DNA of 64,000 bases from Primulina eburnea. Lineage: Eukaryota > Streptophyta > Magnoliopsida > Lamiales > Gesneriaceae. Below, piece by piece: positions 24,162 to 35,723 of the stretch. The stretch lies in contig NC_133103.1 of assembly GCF_022965805.1 (NCBI RefSeq), forward strand, positions 45,836,047-45,900,046. The letters are read 5' to 3'. The position numbers were made by a program, and so were the translations under genes. Every line of letters begins with the position of its first letter. Position 1 is the first letter of the stretch. Below the pieces are notes generated by a model. It was given only the letters and a program-made list of their open reading frames with translations. It was not told the origin of the DNA and searched no databases.

Positions 24162-26466
24162 ATGCCAACCGTTATTTTCGTTGAGTACAATGGCGAATGG
24201 GAAATTAAAGAAGATATATTTAAATGGTGTTCATGGCCGAGTGGTAAGTGGGCAGCGATTCCTTTGGGTTTTGATATTTGTTCTCTGGAATATATAGAAA
24301 GTGAGATATACAGAATTATGAATCTAGTTTACACACAAAAATTGAAATTAAGTTATCTTCCTGATGTGAAGCATTGCAATATTCGTCCAATTTATATCGA
24401 AGATGATAATGATTTGAAAACATACTTATATTTTGGATGTGCAAAAGAAAGACCGGTTCTTCATGTCGAATTTGAACTCAATGTTGTTTCTCTTGATATC
24501 GTTGAACGTTGAAAGTGAAAATATCATGTCACCGGATTTAAATATGACTCATTTGGATGATGAGCGTGTCGATTATGAAATAAATCTGTATGATCATTAT
24601 TTTGATAGAACTTTTGTCTCAAATGACTATTGTATCAATAATGATATATTAGACGATATAAATACTTCAACTGAAAATATGGAAGAGAATGATGTGAGAA
24701 ACACAGAAAATGATGGGGAGGATATAGATGAAGTGCATGTGGATGATAATGATGTCAACATCCACCACATTAGTGTAGCTCATGATATTGACACTCATGT
24801 TCAAGCTAACAATGATACATATTCATTTACCGATGGTTCAAGCTTATTTATTGGTCAAAGATTTTCAAGCAAGACCGAAATAAAGAAAGTGCTATCCAAA
24901 ATTGCTTTGGGCTCGTCTTTTGAGTCTGAAAGTGTCAAATCTTCTCGAAATATCTATTCGGTTCGTTGTGTGAATAAAGGTTGCAGTTGGAGAATTTGGA
25001 CTTCAAAACACGAGAACTCAACAGATTTTGTGATTCGTACATACTGCAACACACACAATTGTGACTTGACTGGAATGCGTAGAAGACATCGACAAGGTAG
25101 CTCATCTATCGTTTGTGATATGTTGGTAGAGAACTTTGGAGGACAACAAAAAACACCTCAACCAAAATCTATCATGACAATGATGCGGAACAAAGGGGTT
25201 GACATTACCTATTACAAAGCCTTGAAAGGCAAACAACTTGCTCATGATATCTTCAGAGGTGATCCTGAAAGAAGTTTTGGTCTTCTACCTTCATATTTGA
25301 AAATGGTTGAGAGAATGAACCCTGGTAGTATCATAGATTTAGTTGTAGATGAGCATAATAGATTCAAGTATTTGTTTTTAGCATATGGCGCATGTGCAAG
25401 AGGATATAGATGCATGAGAAAAGTCGTATCTATTGATGGTACATGGTTGAAAGGAAAGTACGACGGTACTTTACTTGTGGCCTCAGCACAAGATGGAGAT
25501 TTTCATCAATATCCTTTGGCTTGGAATGTTGTTGATGTAGAATCCATTGCTTCATGGAGTTGGTTTTTGACAAAGCTCTTGGAAGTAGTGGTTGATGAGG
25601 AAGAGTTGGTGATTATCTCAGACAGACATCCGGGCATCATTGCTGCAGTTGCGGCAGTTTACAAAAATGCACATAATGGTCATTGTATATGGCACTTGTC
25701 ACAAAATATGAAAATTCGTTGCAAAAAGAAGGGTTGTACCGAAATGTTTATGCGGTTAGCAAAAATTTACAAGCAAACCGACTTTGACTTAGAGTACGAA
25801 AAGTTTAAGAAAATATATCTTGATGCTGCAAAGTTTTTGGATGAAAGTGATTCATTTGATCGATGGACTCGAGCATATAGCCCAAGATCTCGATATAACA
25901 TTATGACAACGAACGGTGTTGAATCAATAAATGCAAGATTGCGTGAAGAAAGACAACTTCCAATCATTGCACTACTAAATTCTTTGCAAACATTGACTAC
26001 ATCTTGGTTTTCAAGGTATCGAAATGCATCCGTCGCATCAACAACCAATTTCACTCCAACCGTTGAATCGATTGTGCGCGAAAGGTTTAATATTGGTCGG
26101 GGATATCAAGTTTATGAGCTAGGCCGTCTTGAGTTCGATGTTCGAAGTGCTACAAACAATGAAATTGTGGATTTGGAATCCAAAAGATGTACCTGTAGAG
26201 AATTTGATATTGACAAGATTCCATGTTCGCATGCAATTGCAGCGAGTTACTTTTGTGATGTCAATTTTTATTCCTTGTGCACAGAGTATTATTCTGTTAT
26301 GATATGGTCTTTAGCTTATTCTGAGCCAATTTATCCTGTTCTGAATCAGAACGAGTGGCCACTCGATGATTTGTTAGTACTGCTACCTGTGATCAAAAGA
26401 AGACGTGGAAGAAAAAAACAAAACAGATTTCCATCGGTTGGAGAATTTGGTAGAAGATATGATTGA
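24162..26466 (+). pseudogene. MULE transposase, near-complete, one frameshift
   Basis: The N-terminal part (24162 to about 24505, starting MPTVIFVEYNGEWEI) is a PB1-like region usual in plant MULE transposases. It is followed, one base out of frame, by the main open frame to 26466. In order: an acidic linker; the MuDR zinc-binding region (YSVRCVNKGCSWRIW ... YCNTHNCDL); the MULE catalytic domain (VVSIDGTWLKGKYDG, DRHPGII, NAHNGHCIWHL); and a SWIM zinc finger (CTCREFDIDKIPCSHAIA). The frames meet in GTTGAACGTTGAAAGTGAA near 24505-24515, where loss of one T would join them, giving roughly 765 residues. The catalytic part is open and carries D residues at the expected places. The true start could be further upstream if an intron ends at the TTTTGTAG just before 24160. 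The enzyme would cut and rejoin the element ends in the nucleus. Confidence 0.85.
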
Positions 26467-26557
26467 ATGATATGTAATTTGTTTGAATTTAAAGACATTG
26501 GAGAATTTGGCAGAAGATAAGATTGAATTAAATGTAATTTGTTTGAATTTAAAGGCT
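26438..26557. repeat. 60-bp tandem duplication over the transposase stop codon
   Basis: TTGGAGAATTTGG(T/C)AGAAGATA starts at 26438 and again at 26498, and the match continues through TGTAATTTGTTTGAATTTAAA. The first copy contains the last codons and stop of the transposase; the second lies downstream. Confidence 0.85.
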
Positions 26558-26608
26558 ATCCATTTGATTTTATTAATATGTAATGTGTTTGAGTTGAATT
26601 TTTAATTT

Positions 26609-27245
26609 TGGGTCGAGGGGGTGGTGAGTGGGTGGAGTGGACAGGATTGTGCTTTAAATTTTAAGTTTGGGTCGAGTGGATGGTAAATTGTTGGGTCGAG
26701 TGGTGGTGTTTGGAGTTTGGTTTAGGGTTTTGTTTAGAGTTTGGGTCGAGTGGTAGAGAGATTTTGAATTTTGATCATTTCATAATACATAAGTCATTCT
26801 ATATATGATTAGAACGTAAATATATATAAAAAAATTTATTTGTGTAAACATTTTAATATGTGTTATATATTATAATTTAAGTGTGTTGGTTAAAAAATTC
26901 ATAACAATATTAGACGAATGTATCTCTTATCGGGTTGAATTTATGCTCGACAAAAATTCTTAACAATTTTTTTAATTCCAATCAAATTTTTAACAAATTT
27001 CATAATAATAGAACCTAAAAAACTCATAACATGTAAGACTCGAATCAAATTAAACTACTTTACCCAAAAATTGAGTATATTGTGTGGCGCAACCCACTCA
27101 ACCCAAAATTGAGTATATTGTGGGTTGAGTGGGTTGAACCACACAATATATGTGTGGCACGACCCACTCAACCCAATTTTGGGTGGAATATTGTGTGGTA
27201 CGACCCACTCAACCCAACCCAAAATTGGGTTGAGTGGGTCGAGCC
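26609..27245. repeat. GGGTCGAG and GACCCACTCAACCC motif cluster between the two MULE genes
   Basis: Four GGGTCGAGTGG-like copies at 26609-26752. A second group of CCCACTCAACCC/GGGTTGAGTGGG palindromic copies lies at 27085-27245. The intervening sequence is AT-rich and non-coding. The cluster lies between the 3' ends of the convergent transposase and protease genes. Confidence 0.75.
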
Positions 27246-27455
27246 AAAGAGCTACAAGTGACTAGAATAAATCACAACTTGCTTTCATTTTTTATGGTGT
27301 TATATAATTGAGCATTTGATGAATCATTCTCTAAATATATTTTTTGTATGAGATCGTTATTAGATTGAATTTAGTAAAAAAATATCACATAGATTAACTA
27401 AAAATCAATATAAAGTATCATATAAATGTTTTAATCCAACTATCATATAAATGTT

Positions 27456-30400
27456 TTAATCCAACGACCATAATTTATCCCAAATACAACAACAACAATA
27501 ATGCCTAAATTCTTCAATCTTCGTTTCGTTCAATTGATAGGCATTTTCCCTGAACATGGTATAACCTGCTGTCGCTAAACAGTAAACTCCACATTCACCG
27601 CTGCAATGAAAAAACAAACATAAATTATACATTGATATACATTAAACAATAATGATATAATAATTTTTTAAAAAAATTAACCTGATTTTTTGAGTAGGAA
27701 AATCTTTTGGCCTATTTATTCTCCATCTTTCCGAAGGATCAACACCCAACATATGTGGAAGCATAAGTGACAAAGGGCTAATAAGTGTGTTCAATGTCAT
27801 GCCCGACCTATCTACGCTGTGGTCAGAATCCATGATTGTGATACATTTATTGTCAGGCAAAACTTTTAACAAAACCCAATGCCCAGGAAGATGAAAGGGT
27901 ATCAAAATTATGTTGACTTTGTTCCATGGAATAGACGGCCACTCATCAATTTCTGCTCTCACATAGGGCATCAAACATTCAATATTACTCTGACCGCCCT
28001 CATTGAAAGCACTCGAAACCAGCTGATGAAAATCGACGTCCATCAATGACACATCCTGTGACATTAAATGTGAGTATGCCGTTTGTAATTGGAGCAACCC
28101 TCGACAACATTCTTGAATATGCTGAAAATGATAAAGTGAAATATGTTAATTATTAACTCAACGTAATAAAGAAAAGAAATAAGAAAAAACTTACTGTCTC
28201 AGTCAACCAACAACCAGGTGTCCCCAAGTCACGAAACCACGAGCTATCGTAGGACGAGCACATCCCAGATATCCTCATATCTGCCATACAAGAATTAATC
28301 TCAACACTTACTCGTGGCCACGATCTATTGGCGAACAATCTAACTCTTTTCTCAAAACTCAATGACATCATATCATTCATAAGAAGATGACGTAGTTCCT
28401 CGTCTGTCATAGGCTCTTCCTCCACTGTGAACAATCTTAACTTATGGCCCGAAGTTTTTTCAAAAGCACGAGTCAAAGACGGATCATTCACAAGTCGAGT
28501 ATTTGGATCCACCTCATCTGCTCTCATGAATGAAATATCTTCAAATCTATGCCTTGATGTTTGGCCTTGATCTGCAAGAATAATACATACAATTTTTTCA
28601 TTTTTCATACTAACAATTAAAAATCATATAAATATCAATAAAACTTACCAACATTGGCAGTCATTGAAGAAAATTTCTCAAACATATCCTTCAAGCTCGA
28701 GATATCGTTCTGCATATTTTTCATTTGATTCTTGATATCGGCTTGGTCCTTTAGTATCGTCTCAACTTTATCCTCCAAACTTGTGAAACGAAGTTCATAC
28801 GTATCTTCAAGAGATGTATGATCTCTATACATAGATGGAGGAGACGGTTGATTCATGTGTGAAGGACTACGAGATGATCGAGAAGATTTTCTGACTTTAT
28901 CTCGAGATGATCTGGAGTATGTATGGAGAAACCGTCGATCCTCAATCTCAGTCTGTACACCCACTTCATCCTCTGGGTCGTCCAATGGATTTTGAGTACA
29001 AACTACTTTGATACCTTGGCAAATTAACTCCGTAATGCGATGGATTATCACATTATTAGAATCAACAAAATAGACAGTCATATAATGTACGGACAACAGC
29101 TCCTCCGTGGTGGGAATGAGCGTCCCCAAAATATCATATATTAATCATTAACAATAAACATGAAAATTAATTAACTGTTAACAAAAAATGTATTAGAAAA
29201 AGTAAATAAAATGAATTTTTTGTATTTACCTTGGTATATACATTTTTAAAAGCTTTGTTCACATCATCCATGGAAGGGGAATGATTTTTACTCCATTTTC
29301 TAGTCAACCAATGACACATCCGAGGTATCGGTATATTGCGACCTTTCCGATGTCTAGCAAACACTTCAGTGATTGCCGGAAAATATTCATAGGCCAAAAT
29401 CTAGAACAAAAAAACATATTATTAGTATGATATAAAATAATAAGAATATTTCATTTAATAAACAATATTTAATTACCTGTAACAGATGAATAAGTCCACT
29501 TATATGGAAGCTACCGCATCCACTGAAATCTGGATCATCCCCACGGCGTGCTACCAAATTCTCATAGTTTCTGAACTTAGTTTCAAGATCTTTTCTAAGT
29601 CCATAAATAACTTCTTCGAAAGCTATGCTACCCCACGGATAGTTAATAAAACTATCAAAGTTATTAACTAATCTAATCCATTCTAAATCGATTGTTTCAT
29701 ATTTATTCTTTCTTTGTCTACCTAAAACACCTACTACGAACAAAAGACAGGCCAATTTCAACTTCTCAATGTCTATCTCTTCCCTTGACTCATTCTCATA
29801 TTCATCCATTCTATCTATTAAATCCCCCAAACTTATACCGTCACTTCCTCCAAAATGTCTCAACCTAAATTCATCTTCGTCAGGTATCATAGGATAAACG
29901 TTTGAACAATTTAGACCCGTTAACAAACAATATTCTAACAATGAAAATCGCAAAGGTCGTTTATGATATATCATCCAAAATTCACTACGTTCACTATTAT
30001 AAGTTTGCCTGCTGATCAAAAACCATAACGATTGATTCGAATTATTATAATCCTTCGCACATATAATTAAATTACCGAATTGAGTATGCTACACCAAATA
30101 CTCTATCTCTTTCTCATTTAAAAATGATATAATCTTCTTACATTTCTCAACGTATCTTGATCCTAATGTTAACTTGCATTCAAAAAATTGATTCCTTCCA
30201 AGTTTAGTGGGAAAGTAAATCTGCAGACAAAAACAAAACAAACATATTAGTGATCAAAATTTAAACAGCGGGGAAGAATTGGTTCACGCACGACCCAAGA
30301 CCCAATTGGGTCGTGCTTGGGTCGGCACGACCCAATTCCGACCCAATTGGGTCGTGCTTGGGTCAATTGGGTCGTGCTCTTCTTGAGTCGTGCTCTTCCC

Positions 30401-30595
30401 CTGAAGAGCACGCTCTTGGGGAAGAGCTTCCCCGACTGCTCACGGTCGAGCTCTTCACGACCCAGGGCTCGAGCCTCCACCCACGGCTCGACCCAAATCT
30501 AGCTTCGATAACAAATTCAAATTTCAAAATAAATTTCTTACCAATACGTGATTTTCTCGTTGGATTTCTTGCAGATGAATATTTTCTAGAGTCAT
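27456..30595 (-). pseudogene. Ulp1-type (C48) cysteine protease with DUF1985 region, MULE-borne
   Basis: Exons: 30595-30542, 30220-29477, 29400-29230, 29126-28649, 28571-28195, 28121-27682, 27600-27456; phases agree throughout, about 800 codons. Exon 2 holds the DUF1985 core (FWMIYHKRPLRFSLLEYCLL, TGLNC). Exon 4 has a basic stretch and a coiled coil. Exons 6-7 hold the protease: GHW (His), MDSD (Asp), the oxyanion Gln six residues before the Cys, and SGECGVYC (catalytic Cys). The tetrad is therefore complete and split by the last intron. Ulp1 enzymes remove SUMO or mature it; what transposon-borne versions cleave is unknown. Two lesions: an in-frame TAG at 30089-30091 in exon 2, and a TG instead of AG acceptor at 29128-29127 before exon 4. 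A shorter product starting at 30019 is possible. Confidence 0.8.
30290..30500. repeat. GACCCAA/TTGGGTCGTG motif cluster, right side of the MULE
   Basis: Repeated GACCCAATTGGGTCGTG palindromes and GCTCTTCC/GGAAGAGC units in intron 1 of the protease gene. It is the counterpart of the left-side cluster, giving the element similar motifs near both ends. Confidence 0.75.
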
Positions 30596-30599
30596 CGTT

Positions 30600-31818
30600 A
30601 ATATTTAGCAAAAAACCAGAACAATGATGCAAGATGGAAGATGGTTTGAGTGTGCAGCAGCAACAGATGAGGAAAAGAAAATCTTGGGTTGAGGTGAGAA
30701 AGAGTGGGTCGCGAAAGAGAAAGGAGGGGATAATAAGTTATTTTTATTAAATTAAATTTTATATATATTATATAAAAAATAAAATAAATATTTAAATATT
30801 CTAATGACAAAATTAGGTTTTAAACAAATTTAAAATAAAAGATAAAAAAATAAAATATTCACTCCTTTTTTTTTAATAAATCCTTCCATCGCTCCCGTTT
30901 TCCTCATTCTCCCTGTTCATATGCATGTTTCAGGAAAATAATACATTCATCACCAGGCGAAAAATCGAACTCGGATTCCGGAACCGTGGAAAGGTGGCCA
31001 TAGTCGAAGCAAAATTTGATAAAGCTTGACGGTATTACCAGTGAGGTATAATATAACCTAATTTTATATGTTTTTCAGTTCTATTGTCCTAAAAATTTCA
31101 GAAAATGGTTAGTTGTATTCAGTTCTTATATTCGTGTGATTTGAAAAGAAAAAGTGAACTATTTTTACAATCAGGATGCGTGTTTTCATGCGCTGTTTCC
31201 AATTTGTGTGACAAGGGAAAGCGAGAACGAATGAATTTGATGTCTGTAAATTAGAAGCCATTGAGCTGATACATCTCTCACGTTTTTCGATTTTTTATTT
31301 ATTGATTCGTGAACTTATTCTGATTGTCGTTGTTTCCTTTTGTTTTATATTCGTCTAATTTGAATGAATTGATTTGATTTTTTGCTGTAATCCTCTTTAA
31401 GGTTTAAGGGTCTTGAACAAGTTAGTAGTAAGCTACTTACTACCTGTGGAGTATTTGTATAAAATTTATAATTCAGTACACATATTTTTTCCATGTCAAC
31501 CATCCTAGCCGTGTAGTTATTGCTATGAAAGAAGTTGCTTTTCGTGTATTCTGAGGTACGATTTGTTGGAGTGGGATGGGCCAGATGCAGGGAGCACAAC
31601 TACGGTTGTCTAACATAATTGGGGTACAAAAATAAATTTTGTAAGAATTTCACAATTACCATTTTTAAATTTTTTCATGGGATCAGGATGATCGGCGGGA
31701 TTGATTGACTACTGCTTATACTTCTGAGGATGACTTTTCTGCAAAACTATTTGGTAATATTATACCCTGTTAATAGTTCTGCCTTCGTTGTTCTTGTAGT
31801 ACCACCTAGAGGGAAGCA
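30600..31818 (+). other. MULE right flank and 5' region of SPT4
   Basis: Up to about 30870 the sequence belongs to the promoter side of the MULE protease gene. From about 30890 a pyrimidine-rich leader and a GC-richer stretch (30960-31045) look like an SPT4 5' UTR exon followed by a leader intron to about 31800. This is inferred from composition only. Confidence 0.4.
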
Positions 31819-34800
31819 ATGGCTAATCATGGGGGAGTAGTGGCTGCACAGATACCCACAAGCTTTGGACATGAGCTTCGAGCTTGTCTTCGCTGCCGTC
31901 TTGTCAAGACGTATGACCAGGTTGGCTTTATCCCCATAAATTTATGTGTTCCTGTTTGTTTCCTTTTTTTACTTTTATTTTTTTCAGTGTCAATATGAAA
32001 TTTAATATTTTCCATGTTCTACACATGCTGCTATTGCAGTTTCGGGAATCAGGGTGCGAAAACTGCCCTTTCTTTCAAATGGAGGATGACCATGAACGCG
32101 TTGTTGACTGCACCACTCCCAATTTCACCGGGTTTTACTCTTTTAATATCACTTATAGAATAAATAATTAGTCAGAGAAATGAACATTTTGTTGCTGTAA
32201 TCTATTTCACAGTATTTGTTTTATGAATCAAATAGGATAATCTCAGTCATGGACCCTGCTAGGAGTTGGGCTGCTCGGTGGCTCCGCATCGGTATTTTAA
32301 TTGCTATACTATTTTAGAATCATGTTGCTCTCACTTATATAAAATGATTTTCGGTATCACAAATATAAAAAATTAAAGTAGTTGTGAGTCGATGGATCTT
32401 AAGATAGAGAAATAACTATCTGTATATCATATCCAGCTTGGAAATTATGCATGAAGAAAAAACGTGTTTGTTTTGATTTTTCCCATTCTTACAGTATGTC
32501 TAAAAAACCTTCGATATCACACCCCTGTGTGATGAATTTTGTCTTCTTTCATTTTCATTAATGTAAAGGCATCATGCCCAGTGCAAACAAGTCCAGAGAA
32601 CTTGGGATTTGTTCCTCATTGAATTAATTCTTCCAAGCTGCAGTGTAAAAGATATGTGTTGCCTCGTATCAAACCTATGCTTTAATCTTGCAAGGCGTCA
32701 AAAAATTCTCAACTTAGGCCATCTCCAACCCTGCACCAAAATGGTGTAAAACACCATTTTGGTGCAGGGTTATCTGCTCCAACCGATACCTATTGTTGAC
32801 GCCAAACTAGTGGAGTGCTACAGTGTTGCACCAAATTTGGTGCAACACTGTAGCAATAGCGTTGGGTTTTTGGTTTTTTTTATTTTTTTTTTGTAATTTT
32901 TTTTATTGTCATTTTACTTAAACTTTAAATATTATATAATTAGTTTTATAATCCAATTTAATTATAAAAATGTATTATTTCAAACAATTAATTTTAAAAA
33001 AGTGAATTTAAAAAATTTGGATATTTTAATTTAATACATAATTAATAAAGATAATATGATTATGTTAATAAATTATTTGTGATAAATTAGTTGTAGTAAA
33101 TAAAATAGTATAAAATTTGCCAAGAATATCTTAATTATGTAGTTATAATTAAATTAATTAATATTGAATACAAAGATACAAGTACAAAAAAAATTAAGAT
33201 TTCAAACACTATTTTTTTGAAAATCAAAGAAAATGATACAAAATTAAATAAACAAACATAAAAAACACTAAATTATTAAAATTGACATTACAATACAACA
33301 TAAAATAAAATAAGATGACAACACTTCAAATCAAAGATAATGATACAACATAAACGTAAAGAAGATAATAAACAACAAACTATTAAAAATCATACCACAA
33401 TACAATAAAATAAGGATGACAAGCACTTAAATTTAAAACGGAGGTAAGCTGGATCCAGATCCTCCAATGTCTCCAAAATATTTTCCATAGTCGAGACTAT
33501 CACGTGCACGTTTCCTTTCTTCCCTCTCACTCAAAATTCTTGACTGTTAGTAATTTATGTTCAAAATATTTACTTGTGTGATTGTAATTTTTTTGAATGA
33601 TTAGTTAATTACATTTAATCAAGTAATAAGTTTAAGTATTGAAAATGAATATTAAATATTAAAAAATTTTAACGTAATTATAAATAAATATTTAATTAAT
33701 ATTTTAATTCAGTAATATATATAATGAATTTTAATATAGAAATGATTTTAGATACTAGTGATATTTTAATTGTTGTGTTTATAAATATTTTGTGAAGTAA
33801 ATTATTTTTTGTTAATAAAATAATAGAGAATATTCCGAGAATATTCTTTTTAATGTAGAGTTTAGAGTTGATGGGTTGGAGATGAATTTTATATTTGGTG
33901 TAAGAATTACACTATTTTAAAGTTAGTGTGACACTAACATAGCGTAATGGGTTGGAGATGGCCTTAGGCATCACTATAACTGGGGAATTAAACCACTCTG
34001 CATCTCCTTGAAAAACCCGAGAATACCTCGGGACAATGCTTAGTTTGTCTCTACATTTTTCTACTTGAAGTCAACTGTAAATTTATTTTTTATCTTTTCC
34101 ACGGCCCTTATGTCCACATAATAATCATCTGTATTCTCCATTATGCATGCTAGCACAACTATGTTCAAGCTGGCCAATGGTGATTTTTCAGAGCCTCAAA
34201 CCATTTAGATTTCCTTTTTTTTAAAAAAAAAATTGGCTGCTGTAGACAACCTGTATTTTTTCATGCTAAAGACGGAGGCCATAATTACCAACTTAGGATA
34301 GAATGGTTGGGAATATCTATTAAATATGACTTATAATGTTAGCATAAGATCCGGAAGATAGATCACATCAAGGACAAATGTGAACTTTACTATTAGACTT
34401 TTTAGGGGAAATGAAGAAGGATTTTCGCATTCTTTCTTCACCATTATTCCTCTTTCTTCCATGAACCTCAAGAGAGATTGGGCTTGCTCATTTTTCATCT
34501 AAGTGAACATAATTTCTTTTGCACATCCTCACACTCCCTTTTGCATGCTGTTTTGACGCATACCTCTACATGTCTTGTTAAAATGGAAAGATGTACTATG
34601 ATTATTTCGTTTGTGTGATTGTTTTGAAACTTTTCAGGAAAATTTGTTCCTGGTTGTTACACACTTGCAGTTTCTGAAGCACTCCCTCACGACCTGCAGG
34701 TATGCTATCTTTGGTATACTTCAAGCAAATAAACCCAAAAAATTGTCTTACCCTAATATCTATTAACCCTTCTTCATCGATCCGTTAGCCCTGTGTTTTC

Positions 34801-35129
34801 TTACGTGGTTTTAAATGTTCTTGCCCAGAAGGAGAAACAAAATAAGATGGCCCCATATTAATTTTGAGTCGGCCAGAGTCATGGCCAATTTTATCAGTGT
34901 CACTCGACTTTTTCTGCACGCAGAAAACTCTAGAGTTCTATTTAGTTGATCTTGACTAAAGTAAATTAAGCATGTCACTAGCCGTTCTTGTTCACCATAT
35001 AGTCATAATATTGCTATTAACGTTCTTTATTTGTCATGTCTACTGCCTGTTTCTGATAAATTATTCGCATGATTGCAGAATATTTGTGAAGACGAGCATG
35101 TGCCATATGTTCCACCAAAACGATCATAA
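31819..35129 (+). CDS. SPT4: Transcription elongation factor SPT4 homologue (120 aa, five exons)
   Basis: Exons: 31819-31920, 32040-32131, 32236-32291, 34638-34699, 35079-35129; all GT-AG and in phase. SPT4 is the small zinc-binding partner of SPT5. The heterodimer clamps RNA polymerase II during elongation in the nucleus. Hallmarks: PTSFGHELRACLRCRLVKTY with the first CxxC, SGCENCPFF with the second, DHERVVDCTTPNF, SVMDPARSWAARWLRIG and FVPGCYTLAVSEALP. The C-terminal exon is short (NICEDEHVPYVPPKRS). Length and exon pattern are normal for plants. Intron 3 is 2.35 kb because a Harbinger-type element (32717-33963) sits in it. Start: the ATG lies in context AGCAATGGC and begins the conserved N-terminus. 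Nothing suggests loss of function. Confidence 0.95.
32717..33963 (-). mobile_element. PIF/Harbinger-type element in SPT4 intron 3
   Basis: Perfect terminal inverted repeats GGCCATCTCCAACCC / GGGTTGGAGATGGCC flank 1,247 bp, with TTA target duplications at 32714-32716 and 33964-33966, the PIF/Harbinger signature. On the minus strand near 33540-33435 a coding relic reads LSEREERKRARDSLDYGKY followed by a GGSGSSLPP tail, like the C-terminus of a plant Harbinger ORF1/Myb-like (NAM-associated) protein. No transposase is present, so it is non-autonomous. Confidence 0.85.
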
Positions 35130-35723
35130 GTGATTGAATATTTGCCCTGATGATCATCTCTACTTCTTTAGTATGCATCTGTGGGGTCGTGTCACATAGC
35201 TATGTCATTTATTTTGATGATTCAAGAAGCATTTTTGAGTTAATTCTATTTTTTATTTTATGATTAAAGAAGCGTTCTTGATGCTTGTGTTGCATTAATG
35301 AACAAGCTAAGCTGTTTAATGCTTCTTCTTTTTCTTCATTTCTTTCAGTCGCATGCCCCTCCTTTTATTGAATTGCTGGTACTTAATATCTGTTGTAGCT
35401 GGAACTCACATATTTCAATAATGATATGTTGTTGTTCATTTTAAGTCTAAACTTTCGTAGATTTGATTTTAAACTTCACTCAAAAAGTATTGTACCAGTA
35501 GAGATATATTTTATCTTATGAACAAGTGATTATCTCCATGAATTTTCAATGTCGGACTTTGTTTGCATTCCCAGCTATGTCGATCTTGTATTCCATATAT
35601 ACCACGGATGTTTTTAAATCTTCTACTTGAAATTAGTTAGGTGTGGATCTTCATCGTTCATATAGTGTGGGTGTCATTCCAAATGAATGTGGATGGGCAC
35701 CTAGTGTAGCATATAATCTCCTA
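35130..35723 (+). other. SPT4 3' UTR and spacer
   Basis: T-rich sequence following the SPT4 stop. Probably a 3' UTR for a few hundred bases; nothing else is recognised. Confidence 0.45.

Larger units (their letters stand above)
23880..30870. mobile_element. Mutator-like element carrying a captured Ulp1-type protease gene
   Basis: A MULE transposase (plus) and a Ulp1/C48 protease gene with a DUF1985 region (minus) lie tail to tail within 7 kb, with GGGTCGAG/GGGTCGTG clusters near both outer ends and between them. MULEs with captured Ulp1 genes are an established plant transposon class (the Kaonashi-type MULEs). I could not fix terminal inverted repeats or a 9-bp TSD by eye, so the boundaries given are approximate. 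Confidence 0.65.

Noticed and set aside
24495..24520. Programmed frameshifting in the MULE transposase
   Set aside because: No slippery heptamer at the junction, and plant MULE transposases are normally made from one frame; a mutation is simpler.
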